Positions 45,196 through 56,354 of a stretch of 64,000 nucleotides of DNA are shown piece by piece. Within the stretch, counting starts at the first letter, position 1. Each line of letters opens with the position of its first letter. Position numbers and translations under genes: made by a program. The DNA is taken from assembly GCA_029204225.1 (NCBI GenBank), contig CM055095.1, forward strand, positions 30,089,258-30,153,257, written 5' to 3'. The DNA comes from Diphasiastrum complanatum (lineage: Eukaryota; Streptophyta; Lycopodiopsida; Lycopodiales; Lycopodiaceae). The notes beneath the pieces were generated by a model. The model searched no databases. It was not told the origin of the DNA and saw only the letters and a program-made list of their open reading frames with translations.

Positions 45196-45477
45196 TCCAA
45201 GAACTATGAATCTTGAAGGATCTGCACTTCTGAAATCAGACATGATTTGTCTTGATGTCACAAAGTGTGAGGTGGCTCCTGAATCTAGGATCACCTCATG
45301 CATGTCAGATGTTGATGCTGCACACACGTCTTCATAGATATAGGCTGTCGAACAATTTCTGTTCGTTCTTTCTTCGCCCATTTTTGAGCTCTCGAGCTCC
45401 TCGACATAGGATGAACTGTTGTTGTTCTCTTGTCTATTCTGTGCTGATTTGTTTCTCGGGTTTTGGCGGCATTCCAT
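45196..45477 (-). mobile_element. Copia element 1: gag end and protease start
   Basis: The minus strand reads NNNSSSYVEELESSKMGEER, then the protease active site EVILDSGATSHFVTSRQIMS and FIVLGDG, where nested element 2 begins. The second zinc knuckle, CIHCHKKGHAAMEC, is immediately upstream (45470-45515). Confidence 0.85.
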
Positions 45478-46440
45478 GGCTGCGTGACCCTTCTTATGGC
45501 AATGGATACACTCAATCTTGGGATTGAGCTAGCAGGTATCTACTGTATGCCCGTCTCTTCTACATCTCACGCAAGTCTTCTTGTCTGCACCTTGTTGTTT
45601 TGACCTCTCTTTGGTCTTCCAGTTGCCTTTGCTGGTCCCCTCTACTTGTTGGTCACAATCCTGCCTCTGATTGGACTCCCTCTCAGGCTTAAATTGCTTC
45701 TTGGATGTTTCTTTGTTGTCGTAGAGGGCTTGGTCATAACCATCTTTGTGATCAAAATGTTCTCTGGCCTCGACTTCCTCTCGAATCTCTACAATCGCCT
45801 TTTCGAGGTTCATGGTAGGATCTTTCGCGAGCAGGGTTCTTGTCATCTGGCATGATCTAGGTAAGGCTCTCAACAGGTACATGAGCTATTTCTTAGTTGA
45901 CACAATGTTCTTTGCTCCAGAGTTATGTAGTGACAGAAATAGATCCTTCATCTTTCTTAGAAAGAAGTGAGGTCTTTTCCATCCCACTGCAAATTCGTCA
46001 ACTGATCTTTCAGCATCATGATTTGACTTCTTGATTTCGTCTGAAATCTGGTGAGTAATGCATCCCACATCTCCTTAGCTTTGGAGAGTGTAGCCAGGTC
46101 AAGTGTGAGACTATCTTCGATGGAAGATGATAGCAAGGCTACTGCCTTGTCATTTTTCTCCCTCCACTCACGTAGCTCCTTGCCTGTTGTCGTAGGCATT
46201 TCTTCTGTGCCATTCACCCAGAGGAATAGTCCTTCGCCCTTGAGTATCAATGATGTCTTAACTTTTCAGGCTAGAAAGTTAGATCCTGAAGAATCAAGTA
46301 TTGTGCAGATCTTGCTCTGCATGTTGCTGATTGAAGCCATTGCTTCTTGGAGTCTGTTCCCTTGTTGATGGTTGTTTGTTTGAATGCTTGGCCTCCTGGA
46401 TCTGCTAGCTTCTTGGCTATGTCAAAATATGACAGGATAT
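45478..46440 (-). mobile_element. Copia element 1: gag
   Basis: Successive minus frames give gag from the leader to the zinc knuckles: GEGLFLWVNGTEEMPTTTGK, LTLDLATLSKAKEMWDALLT, SRSQIMMLKDQLTNLQWDGK, YLLRALPRSCQMTRTLLAKD, then CVRCRRDGHTVDTC. It is close to copia element D, with fewer lesions. One frameshift near 45960 and a stop near 45890 break the frame. Confidence 0.85.
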
Positions 46441-46443
46441 CCC

Positions 46444-46455
46444 GCTCTGATACCA
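46444..46455 (-). other. Primer-binding site of copia element 1
   Basis: The minus strand reads TGGTATCAGAGC, the standard copia site for initiator tRNA-Met, a few bases inside the 5' LTR. Confidence 0.85.
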
Positions 46456-46459
46456 CTGA

Positions 46460-47043
46460 TGAGAATCATGTGATTTCACAGTAGCGAAGCTTTTGCGAAG
46501 GAACCACGATCCTCTTGCGCTTGGATGGAGTTCAGATGCGATCGCTGGATACTATCATCTGAATCACTCCTACAGTCCTCCAGAATGTAGTCAGGCACTG
46601 CTGATCTACGTTTATAAAATTAATGCAGCATTCAACATAGTTTCAACCAAGGTGCAAAATTCAAATGAACAAGAAAACTCAGACATACGAATAATAGTAG
46701 ATGCATTTGCATTCGAGATTAGACACAACAAGAAGAATCATCTATATTGATCTTTCTTTGATTTCTTCAAGCACTGCATGCAAATCCACATAGTGCGTTG
46801 GCGTGGGAGAAACATGGTTCTCTCACGAGTAATTGTCTCGCTTTACTAGCGGACACTGGATCTCTATGGATCTTGATCACAGAGCTTGTCTCGCATGTAG
46901 GCGGACTTGTTGTCTGTATTTCGTCTTGATTGCTTACTAGCATCAGACTACTACATTACAGTGTATGTGTATTCTGTTGATCTACATGTCAAGTATCATA
47001 CAGTAAGTATAGTCGCTCTATGTAAATCTGAGATTATAGTGAT
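46460..47043 (-). mobile_element. 5' LTR of copia element 1
   Basis: A 584-bp block that repeats 40146-40731. Its left (minus-strand 3') end reads ATTCTCA next to the primer site. The outer boundary is approximate, and beyond it + strand copia integrase begins at once. No convincing target duplication was seen. Confidence 0.85.
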
Positions 47044-47560
47044 GCTAGATATTGTGCACAACGACATATATGGACCCATGCAGACTCTCTTGATAAGAGG
47101 AGTAAAATACTTTTTGACCTTCATTGATGATATTCAAGGAGGACAATAGTTTATTTTTTGAAAAAGAAATAAGAAGCCTTCAAGTATTTTCAACAATTCA
47201 ACCTAGAAGTTGAGAATCGGACTTCCAATTGCAAGAAGATCAAGGCAATTTGGACTGATGGTGGCAGTGAATTCACTTCGACTGAATTCAAAGACTACTA
47301 TAAAGCCCCTAGCATTTTTAGGCAGTATACCACAAGCTATTCTCCACAGTCTAATGGAGTAGCTAAACATAAAAATCACACACTTGTCGAATGTGTGAAA
47401 GGCATGCAGTTACATGCAAATTTGTCAAAGACTTTATGGGTAGAAGCCATCTGGACAGTTGCGAATTTTTAGAATTGACTTTTGAACCAAAGACTTAATA
47501 GACAAAACACCCAAAAAGATGTGGATAGGTTCAAAACCATTGGTAAGGCATCTTTGAACT
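47044..47560 (+). mobile_element. Copia element 3: integrase
   Basis: The + strand reads LDIVHNDIYGPMQTLLIRGV with KYFLTFIDD, then EVENRTSNCKKIKAIWTDGG with SEFTSTEF (second Asp), then SPQSNGVAKHKNHTLVECVK. It is frameshifted and has stops. The N-terminal half is missing because copia element 1 begins at 47043. Confidence 0.8.
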
Positions 47561-47679
47561 TTCTGTTAAGCATTATGCTTTGTGTTATGATAGAAATTAA
47601 GTGGATGCATTAATCTTGAAGGCTTATTCAGACTCAGAATGCCATTTGTTATTTTTTTGAGGAGCCAATCGATTATTAT

Positions 47680-48243
47680 GAGCCAATTTCAAGTCCAGAT
47701 GCAGACCAATGGAGATCACAATGGACAGAGAATATCAATCTCTCGTTAAGAACTAGACATGGATTGTTACAAAACCTGCTAGTTGATATATCATTTTTGG
47801 CAAATGGTTTATCAAATCAAGTACAAGTCGATGGATCAGTTGATCGATGGAAGGCAAGACTAGTTGCCAGAGGATTTTCTCAAATCTCGGATGTTGATTA
47901 TTTGAAAACTTTCAGCCCCCGTGGTCAAACATTTGTCAATCAGACTTTTACTTTCATTTGCAGCAATGGTAGTTCTGGAAATTCAAGTACAAAGTCGATG
48001 GATCAGTTGATCGATGGAAGGCAAGACTAGTTGCAAGAGGATTTTCTCAAATCTTGGATGTTGATTATTTGGAAACTTTCAACCCCGTGGTCAATCAAAC
48101 TTTTACTTTCATTTGCAGCAATGGCAGTTCTAGAAATTCACCAAATGGATGTACAACATTTTTACATGGTGTGGTCGAAGAAGACATTTACTATCTCTCA
48201 ACCCGAAGGCTATGAGTTGGAGGATAACACCCATCAAGTATGA
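47680..48243 (+). mobile_element. Copia element 3: RT, with internal tandem duplication
   Basis: The + strand reads the RT N-terminus DRWKARLVARGFSQISDVDY twice because a segment of about 166 bp is repeated in tandem (47818-47983 and 47984-48138). RT motif A follows as MDVQHFYMV, then SQPEGYELED. The second copy has lost about 11 bases. RT breaks off at 48243. Confidence 0.8.
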
Positions 48244-49535
48244 GTTAACTTTCTATAAGATCTAATGTAGTATGCAGATCACACACATACAATCACCATA
48301 GCTACACACCTCTCAAGCTCTCATACATGACACAACAAAAGCTAATAGATTACAAAGAAGCCTTGTACATTTAGCAAAGGCCCCACACTGCATGGGCCAA
48401 CAGACAAATGTCACCTAACTAAAATAGCACCTATCCAAGTATCTAGGCCCAATATAGGCTATAATAATTGACAACAAACTCAAGACATGCCCTTGAGTAT
48501 AGCAAATGTTGTCAAAATCTACTGTTACAGGCTAATTTCCTATGTGTGTCTACTCAGCTAATCCAAGTAGCTGACTATAGGATGAGTGTCTGATTTATAA
48601 GACAAGGGTGGTTCACATCCCGGTCACTACAAAATATAGTAAAATCTACTTAACAATACAATACTTACAGTATTACATTTAGAGCTTACGAAAATGAATC
48701 AGATCAAAACTGATTTCTAAATCTCTCTCTTAAGCTCAAAAAAGACAATAATATGTAGCAATGTCTAGGATATTCAAAAGATGTTATGCATGTCTAGCCA
48801 CTATGTACTTGATCCACACTCAAGCACACCAACAAACCATCAGGTTTGACCCACAGAGTATCATGCACACACAATGTTCACATAGAGAGTTTGTAACACA
48901 CCCTCGACCAACTGACATGTCCCCAATTCGATTTGAACACAACTGGACCATATAAGCGATATGGATCAAACTAAGAAAATCCCACTACCGTAATTAGACT
49001 TACTTCTTCCATCTAGCTAGGCTGACACTATCAGACACTTACAAGCAAAAACCTATAAAACTGACATCAATGAGCAACTAAGGCTCAACCTGAGGAAATC
49101 TTACTACCACCATAAGACTATACCCTCACCAGATAGACAGACATAAGGATAAGTCACTGAGCATACCAAATGATTACTTTGTTTCCAACGTAGCAAATGC
49201 ATAAACACATACTAACTTTGAGTCTGATCTAGGACTACGTGACAAGATAACATGCCACACTCATGTGAACCAACATGAATGATAAAGCATAAAAAAACAT
49301 GACCAAGGCCTGTCCAAAAGTGATATTATGTCTTACCAACACATGTGCCACTTGTAGATCCATTGGTACACCATTGGTCTCCAAATTAGGTCCCCACCCA
49401 CATTTGTAACCATGATGTCCTCACATCCAAGCATATCAGATAGATGTCCACATACATCATCCAAAGATCTCCTACGATCCAATGAGCGCTCCAAGCCTCA
49501 TCTCTGATGTATCTATTGCAAATTGGTGGATTCAT
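48244..49535. mobile_element. 1.3-kb non-coding insertion in copia element 3 RT
   Basis: Copia RT is interrupted between PEGYELED (48240) and the catalytic YVDE region (49545). The intervening sequence begins TGAGTTAAC and ends near ATTGCA. It has no coding motif, so it may be a solo LTR or other non-autonomous insert. No target duplication was identified. Confidence 0.45.
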
Positions 49536-49539
49536 CTTT

Positions 49540-50165
49540 CATTCTCATTACATTATATGTTGATGAAAAATTACTTTTTAGCAATGACATTCGAATGCTG
49601 AAAGATGTCAAAACGATGTATGTCGAAAGAATTGACATGACATTTCTGCCTTGGTATACAAATTTTCAGAGATCGTGATCATATATTGATTTACATCAGT
49701 CAACAAAGATACATTCATGACTTGTTGTTCAAGCATCAATTGGCCGATTGCAAACCATCCAAATCTCGAATGGACCCTGGTTCGAAATATTTGAAGGACC
49801 AATATTGCTTATTCAATTATTACACTTTAGCCAATATGTCTAATCCAGGTTTCATTCATTGAAAAAGATCTACTTAGAGTTCTTCAATATTATAATCGAC
49901 AAAAAAATATTGCATATGTTATGGTGGGAAATTTGAATGGTGATTCGAATACCCAAGTTAATCTTCTTCAAGGTTTTACAAATGCAGATTGGGCTGGAGA
50001 TGTTGATAGAAGAAAGCCGACACCAGGCTATGTCTTTCTGTTTAGTTTTCGCACTTGTGAATGATAGTATGGATGTGCTTGTGATAATAGTGAATCCGTT
50101 TTGGTATCACATTAACTATCGCTACTACTATCGACTATTTAGTCAAAATATTTCATTGGTCGAAT
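49540..50165 (+). mobile_element. Copia element 3: RT catalytic region and RNase H start
   Basis: The + strand gives ITLYVDEKLLF where the Y-V-D-D motif is expected, then DCKPSKSRMDPGSKYL, then RNase H N-terminus QGFTNADWAGDVDRRKPTPG with YVFLF. Several stops and frameshifts occur. The replacement of the second catalytic Asp by Glu shows it is inactive. Confidence 0.75.
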
Positions 50166-50169
50166 AGTT

Positions 50170-51388
50170 ATTTGACTACTTACACATCTTATTTTCCAAC
50201 ACTAGTCACATAGCATTTCTTCTTCTATCATGATAAGTATTAAACCAATGGGTGAATAGTTGCCTATAAGCCTTTTGGTCCACAATAACATCATATGTAA
50301 GAGGTAGTGTATTTTATAAGCTTCTGACATGTCTAGAATAACCTAGATCATATCCCGCAAACTTGTCTGAAGATGTTTATAGTGAACATTTTAGGAGTGA
50401 TGGAAAATATAAATGAAAATCTACATCTGTCATATGGTATATGACATTAGAATTGTATTTGTTGAGAATCCATATCATGCTTATAACTTGAGTTATTGCA
50501 TGATACCTAAGATCGAACCATACATAGATTATTGCATGAAAACTTATTTTTTGATATTTGTTATTGCAATGAAGTAGTCAACCTTAGTCAATTGCCATAT
50601 TTTGTGACACATGACATGTTTTTATAGCTCTTGATAAAGCTATGAAGGGTTTATATTGAGTAGGACATTTGGTAAATGGAGCTTTTGATCCTCAAGGAGT
50701 TTTAGAGAGGAGGGACATACTCTCATTATGTGTGTGTGATGAACTTACACTCAAACTTTTGTTAGATATTATTTCTAACTTCTATAAGATCTTTATGAAA
50801 CCAATTTCATGATTCAGTTTTGATCTTGTTTGATGCACAAATCTCTACTAGCTAACATTAAATGTTCTATTTGTCTTGTGTTGCATAGATTGAATAGAGC
50901 TTTGCATTATTCATTTAATTTCCAACATTTGTCACACACACCTTGGTTCATCCTTCCCCTTTTTGTACATTTTGAATACTTGTGCAAATGTAACAATACC
51001 AAATGGAGCCTTCCTAGCTTGTTTAGTTGGATTCGAGTTGTCACAATGTGGAAGTTGTTGGCTCTAATCCTGTATGACTTTGCTTGATTTTAAGAGCCTC
51101 TAGCTTTTCTTACTGGCAAATTTTTGGATGTAGAGTGCATATATTATACATAAAATGATGTATTAATAACATATTGATGCTAGTACAAAATAACCATATA
51201 TATGGGTGCAAGATAAAATAAGAAGAATTTGTTATCCTCCAAAAAAAAAACTAAAAAAGTGAGGGGTTAATTAAAAATTTGGTAGGTTTTTGATGAGTAA
51301 TGATAACTTGGAAGCTTGAGCCCCTTAAAAATCCAACAAGATAAAGGTTTCATTGGAAATTTTGTAGACTTTTAGTTTTGTGGATGAT
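50170..51388. other. No recognisable gene
   Basis: AT-rich sequence following copia element 3. An 85-codon + frame at 50830-51087 has no known motif. Confidence 0.35.
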
Positions 51389-51506
51389 CATAATAAGTAG
51401 AAACACCCAACGGGGTTGGCTCAACTGGTTAGCTTGCATCCAAAGTTTCTTTGGTTCCAGGTTCGAGCCTCCCCTTGGAAACCAAGAAGCATAATAAGTA
51501 GAAACA
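51389..51506 (+). mobile_element. tRNA-derived SINE-like insertion with 17-bp target duplication
   Basis: The 17-base word cataataagtagaaaca occurs at 51389-51405 and again at 51490-51506, flanking an 84-bp element. The element has an RNA polymerase III A box (TGGCTCAACTGG, 51417-51428) and a B box (GGTTCGAGCC, 51460-51469) at tRNA-like spacing. No poly(A) tail or tRNA-unrelated body is present. The long perfect flanking repeat fits LINE-driven retroposition and a recent event. Confidence 0.8.
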
Positions 51507-51648
51507 AGGCATGTTTGATTGAGCCCCTTATTAATTCAAAACTTTTAGTGAGTGAATTTATAGTATTATACCCTTTGCTACTCCACTCCACGTGCAGCTT
51601 GTCAGCTCGCTTTGTGACTGCTGTTTAAATAGAGATAGAGGGAAACTT

Positions 51649-51652
<4 letters not shown>

Positions 51653-51689
<37 letters not shown>
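51653..51689. repeat. (AG)n microsatellite
   Basis: About 18 AG units, followed by gcgagcgagcgag. Confidence 0.95.
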
Positions 51690-51692
<3 letters not shown>

Positions 51693-52517
51693 CGAGCGAG
51701 CGAGCTGTGGAGCTTAGGCCCTAGGGAATGCATAGTCTAGCTTCAAAGAAGTGGATGGTGCAGTGCTGTTCTAGAAAGATCTTGACTGTGGAGCAAAAAG
51801 TAAAGACTGGAAAAGTAAAAAAGGGAGATTGTCGACATGTATTATCATGGTGTTTTAAGATTCGTGTCCAGCCGAGGCAAGGTAGTGGTGGGTCTCAATA
51901 CAGGAATGTAGGGCTATGGAAATTGCCTTTCCCCTCTGCAGTGTGCACCCCGCCAGTCTCTCTCTTTCTTACACCAAATTTCAACAACGCTGGGCAACCG
52001 TTCCTTTTTCTCTTGTATTGTGTTATACGGTTTCGCACTCTTATCAAGGAAAATCACCAAGCTGATCGTGGGGACCTCTATCACATTTGATTTACTGCAA
52101 TAGAATCCCACCGAAAAATTTCCCTTAGCGTAGCGTAGCATCCGAGTTCTCTTTTTAGCTTTCAGAATGCATGTGTATAGATAGCCCTGCAGAAGATCAC
52201 TTCCTTGCAGCAGTGTTCATGCCCTTCACCAGTTGTTGCTAGCTGATCCAGGATCCTGATATACAAAGGGGGCAATCATACTTGCGAGGGATTCCCGAGA
52301 AGGATGAGGCTTGTTGGGTTGGATTTGCATGCCAAAGTTTGGTTGCTGCATTTTAAGTTCTTGCTCGTTTGCTGGATCGTTCTGACTTAGAATGGGATGC
52401 AAGATCTGGTCATACTCTGCACTTATGAAGCTTGTCTGGCGGAAACCCAATCATTTGTGTCTTCTTGCTGGTTCGATCCTATGAGTCACAACAATTATTT
52501 CAATCATTTGATTGATA
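51690..52517. other. Unassigned; possible short ORFs on both strands
   Basis: A 120-codon + frame (51728-52090) and a 74-codon minus frame (52450-52226, with FISAEYDQILHPILSQND and a Gln/Asn-rich middle) are present. Neither matches a family I recognise. The minus frame has a plausible protein composition and a Met start, and could be an exon or chance. Confidence 0.25.
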
Positions 52518-52899
52518 TTTTTCTCACCCAGCTGATTGGGTTTTAGATTTATGTAGCGGCAGCGGCACTACGAGCATGTGCTGTTCAGAAAGGCAGACAT
52601 GTTGTTGGAATAGATTTAGATTCTAATTTAGTTGAATTTGTGAAAATGAGAACTGAAATCTCTTTTCAATTTTTGCCAGATGAATTGGCCGAGGTACGAA
52701 AGAGTTTAGATTACGAAGACTCAATAATTCCCTTGTCCAAGGAACCACAACCTCCTGCTAGCGAGGAAAGTGGGTGCAAGGGAGTTTGCTGATGTTCTAG
52801 TTCAAGATTATAATGTGGTTACAATTGTCAATGAAGTTTTGGAAGAGGTGCCACTTGAGTCTATAGTGGCTCCTCCACAAAAAGAGAAATCTTTTTGAT
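52518..52899 (+). pseudogene. DNA methylase-like pseudogene, copy 2 (motif I)
   Basis: The + strand reads FSHPADWVLDLCSGSGTT (52518-52572), matching motif I (V-L-D-P-F-x-G-S-G-T-T) of N6-adenine/N4-cytosine DNA methylases, where S-adenosylmethionine binds. After a frameshift at about 52570 it continues ALRACAVQKGRHVVGIDLDS (52565-52624), the usual following strand with an acidic end. Then come FVKMRTEIS, PDELAEVRKSLD, IIPLSKEPQPPASEE, a stop at 52791 and a third frame ADVLVQDYNVVTIVNEVLEE ending at 52899. Copy 1 at 33.7-34.65 kb supplies the DIPY part in the order IV before I, as in beta-class enzymes. This copy begins abruptly and lacks the DIPY half. Confidence 0.65.
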
Positions 52900-53650
52900 T
52901 AATTTAATGTTCTTAATTTAGCAATTTTTTTAATGATACAAATTAGGAGTTTTAAATATTCTAAAAAAATCAAAATATTCATGGTTTATTATTTGAACAT
53001 CAATACCATTATCAAAATAAAAAGTGCAATGAACTATTAGATTTTTAATATTCTAATTTTTTGAAGTGTTTTTATAATTACTATTGGGAGACAATATTGT
53101 TAAAAATTTAGAGATGAAAAGATTCTTTTCAAGGTAATTTAATTTTTTTCACCAAATTATGTAATCTCGGTTACTGTAAAATAATTTCATTTGCAATCAT
53201 TTAATGTTTAAATATTCAATGACCTTACATTGAAATTTGAATATAAGTTAAGATTCAAAAAATATTAAAATTTAAAAAATACTGATTAAAATTTTTGTCA
53301 TAATCTTACAAAAAAAAAATTTGATACAAAAATTATCATTTAAAAAACTTTTAAAATCCAAAAGAAAAAATTAAACTTTTATTTTAAATAAACAAAAATA
53401 AATTTTTTTGTTATTCTAGTGGTTGTGTGTCTAATGATTTTATTTAATAGTATTTTATTTCATATAAGAGTTATTAATCAAAAAATATTAATTAAATTTT
53501 GATTGATTCTCTTGCAAAATACGACATTTTTTTAGTATTACAATTCGATTTTTGAAGCATTTTAAATATGGATATTACAAAAAAAAATAGAAAAAATCTA
53601 AAAAAATGGGTCTCTATGTCATTTCTCTTTTTTTTTGGTCATCGTATTAT
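52631..53650 (+). repeat. Inverted repeat arm 2 (partner at 32880-33966)
   Basis: Starts inside the methylase-like coding end, covers about 750 bp of very AT-rich sequence downstream, and ends at about atgggtctctatgtcatttc (53606-53625 and a few bases beyond). The partner arm is inverted, 18.7 kb away. The shared non-coding tail shows that DNA, not a processed transcript, was copied. Confidence 0.8.
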
Positions 53651-53654
53651 GATG

Positions 53655-54630
53655 ATCTTAGGGTGTGAAAATCTAGTTGAATGAGACGTAGACAAGTTTG
53701 TGATTAAATAAAATTTGTTGGGAGTCTCTATTTAAGGTTCGGGAGAGCCATGGAGTCTCGAAGTCCTTGAACAAAATTACAGAATATCTCAAATAACAAG
53801 GAATTGAGTGTCTATGATGATATGTGAGTTCCAGTTAAGAGCAATCATAGGCTCTGAAAAGATGAACTATTATGATGACTCAACAGGCAAGCAAAATCAA
53901 TTTTGTTGAAGGCTAGGACCTTCACATTCAAGATCATGAGGTTGTGCCTACATATCCATGACATCATTGACATTAGTGCACCATTTCCCCACTCGTAATG
54001 GCCTTGAATCTTCAATTTTGAGTTTTAACATCTCAATGAGTGCAAACATATAAACAATCTCTATTGTGGCATAGTCCAAGAGAGATTGCGCCTAAATATC
54101 CATGATGCCATCAACATTAGGGCATTGGTCTTAATCTCGATACTTGACTCTAAGCATTTGAGATGAGTGCAAATGTTTAAGCAACTCCCCCTCGTAGCAT
54201 CATTTGAAGAGTTCGCCCCATAATTTCCTTATCCCATTTGTGGGGTCCTCCTATTTAGGAAATATCAATATAAACTCTACAAGTACAAGTGTTGGGCATA
54301 CCCTCACCTTGTCAACTCTTGATTTTTCTTTTGTGTCCCATTCATATAAATTTGGATGAGCGTACTATTCCACATCAAGTTAGTCAAGGTGCAACAACCA
54401 TCTAATGGTCAAGGTGAGTGGTACCACCATCTCTCAATGATAGTATCATATCTCCTCACCCTTAAATTTTTGGAGGCCACACGATGGTTCAACAACCGAC
54501 AGAGTGGTGGTTCAAAATACACTCTCCCTGAAATGTTAAGGTGGGCTTTCACATTGGCTTTAGAATTGAGTTTACATTGGGTAAGAGGTTGGAAGTTGGT
54601 TATAGCTATAGAGTGTAAGTGCTTGGATAG
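53655..54630. other. No recognisable gene
   Basis: No coding motif. The ORF at 54356-54637 has no known domain. Confidence 0.35.
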
Positions 54631-54632
54631 AT

Positions 54633-54880
54633 ATTAACACAACGGTCCTAGGTCAGCTGGAGATGAGCTAGAGTTCCAGGGGCCCATCTGGAAATAAGGT
54701 GCATATTAGTACAAAGGTCTTCAGTCCCTGGTCCCATCTGGATGAGGTGCATATTTACAACAAAGGTCCTCGATAAAGCTGGGATGAGCTAGAGGTCCCT
54801 GGGCCCAGCTGGGATGAGCTTGCATATTAACACAAAGGTCCTTTGGTCGACTGGGATGAGCTAGATAGAGGTCCCAAGGT
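54633..54880. repeat. Degenerate tandem repeats, about 60-90 bp
   Basis: Three or four imperfect units share the words gcatatt..acaaaggtcct, agctgggatgagctagaggtccc and gggccca. A related word (gggccagctgggatgaggtgc) returns near 55813. Copy lengths vary. Confidence 0.7.
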
Positions 54881-54884
54881 GTTG

Positions 54885-55990
54885 CGCCGGCGCCTCAAAG
54901 GGCGCTGGGACTTGAGCGGTTTCCCCAAACACGCGCTTAAGTCTAACATTCATCCATCATGCACTTACGTAAAAAGCCCAACTCATAAACGTAACAAGCT
55001 TAAACCATTCAAACTTAAGAAAACTGGAATCCCAACCAACCCGAAAGCCAACTCAGAAATCCAGTCCCCAAAAGGTAACCAAAGGCAAAGACAAGCCACA
55101 CATGAAACCCAAGGCATAGTGGGTCGCCAAACTGAACCAATTGGCATAGCGGCAAGCCCCATGTCGATGACAGGGACCCTTAGGCGCCAGCGACACAAAA
55201 AGGTTGTAGTAAGGGTCCTTCCACTTGGACCAGTCCCGGAGGCGAAACCGAAATGATAATCATCCCCAAGGATCAACTTTATTAGATTTGGAAGAGGTTA
55301 CATTCATACATAGACTGACCGGTCTCAGGGCCACCAACACGTGCTGGGCATTGTGCCTGGCTCGTGCTGGTAGAGGGAGCTGAGACCTGGCGACTGGATT
55401 CCTGGCGCTGGTTGAGCTGCCCAAGTTTCTGTCTGCCGGACTCCCCCTATAGTTCTGCTGTGATTCGGCGCACCCCCTCTGGTTTGAAACATAGTGCTTT
55501 ATGGTAAAGCACGCTTTTTAGGACTTAGTTTTTATTTTGCTGATTAAGCCTGGCAAGCTTGGCAATCAGTCTGGCTCCGGACATGGGTCCCGGGAGCCGT
55601 CCCGGCGGCCGAATCAACCTGCTTTCCTGACTAGGCCATGACTCGAGCTCCAGAGCTAGCTCATGACTTTGTGACTACTTGACTGGCTCACCACAGGTCG
55701 GGAGGCTCAGTCCTTGACGTTCTAACTTGCTCTGGGACCTTAGAGAATGTCACCCTTTGAGTCTTACAGGGGCACGCTTGGGTGGTGCACCCGAGTCAAC
55801 TTTACAACACTGGGCCAGCTGGGATGAGGTGCCTATGCAAGTATGACCTACCATGGCATGAAGGTTGACCGCAACCTTAGTCCTCACAAAGCTTCAAGCA
55901 CTAGATCTTGGGCCACTCCACATCCTTGGACAAAGTGGCCAGCTAACAACGACAAAGTAAGGAGGTCAACGCGTCCACGCGCTCTAAGTG
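54885..55990. other. Moderately GC-rich, no recognisable gene
   Basis: The 137-codon + frame (54843-55256) and its minus-strand shadow have no known motif. The sequence may belong to an LTR or other repeat. Confidence 0.3.
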
Positions 55991-55995
55991 CGGAG

Positions 55996-55996
55996 A

Positions 55997-56034
<38 letters not shown>
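55996..56034. repeat. (CT)n microsatellite
   Basis: CT repeats with one interruption (tctctctctctcctctct). Confidence 0.9.
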
Positions 56035-56127
56035 ACATCCAAAAAAAAACCCAAAAAATCTAAAAAAAGTTGAAAATTTCACTCCTCTCTCGCACTCCTC
56101 TCTTTCTCTCTCTTGCCATGGCGCAAT

Positions 56128-56190
56128 TTTATAACCCCTCTCTCGCAATTTTATAACCCCTCTCTCGCAATTTTATACTAAACGAGCATC
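56128..56190. repeat. Tandem 22-bp repeat
   Basis: Close to three copies of gcaattttataacccctctc (plus tc) lie between about 56124 and 56187. Confidence 0.85.
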
Positions 56191-56354
56191 CAAGTGCCTA
56201 CATTTGTGATCTTAAATTGGCGAGTGGCGCAGCTCGAACAAGAATAGATTTTGTATTCATACACACAAATAATACACCTGACAAGCATTAAAAATGCAGC
56301 TCACTGCACCACGAAGAATGATGCAGCTGCTATTCTTTTCATGTGTATGTGCAG

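Noticed and set aside
51406-51489. A functional tRNA gene
   Set aside because: A and B boxes are present, but acceptor and T stems do not pair properly and the 17-bp flanking duplications show a retroposed copy.
54843-55276. 137-codon + frame and 97-codon minus frame
   Set aside because: Both strands are open over the same bases, with no domain and adjacent degenerate repeats.
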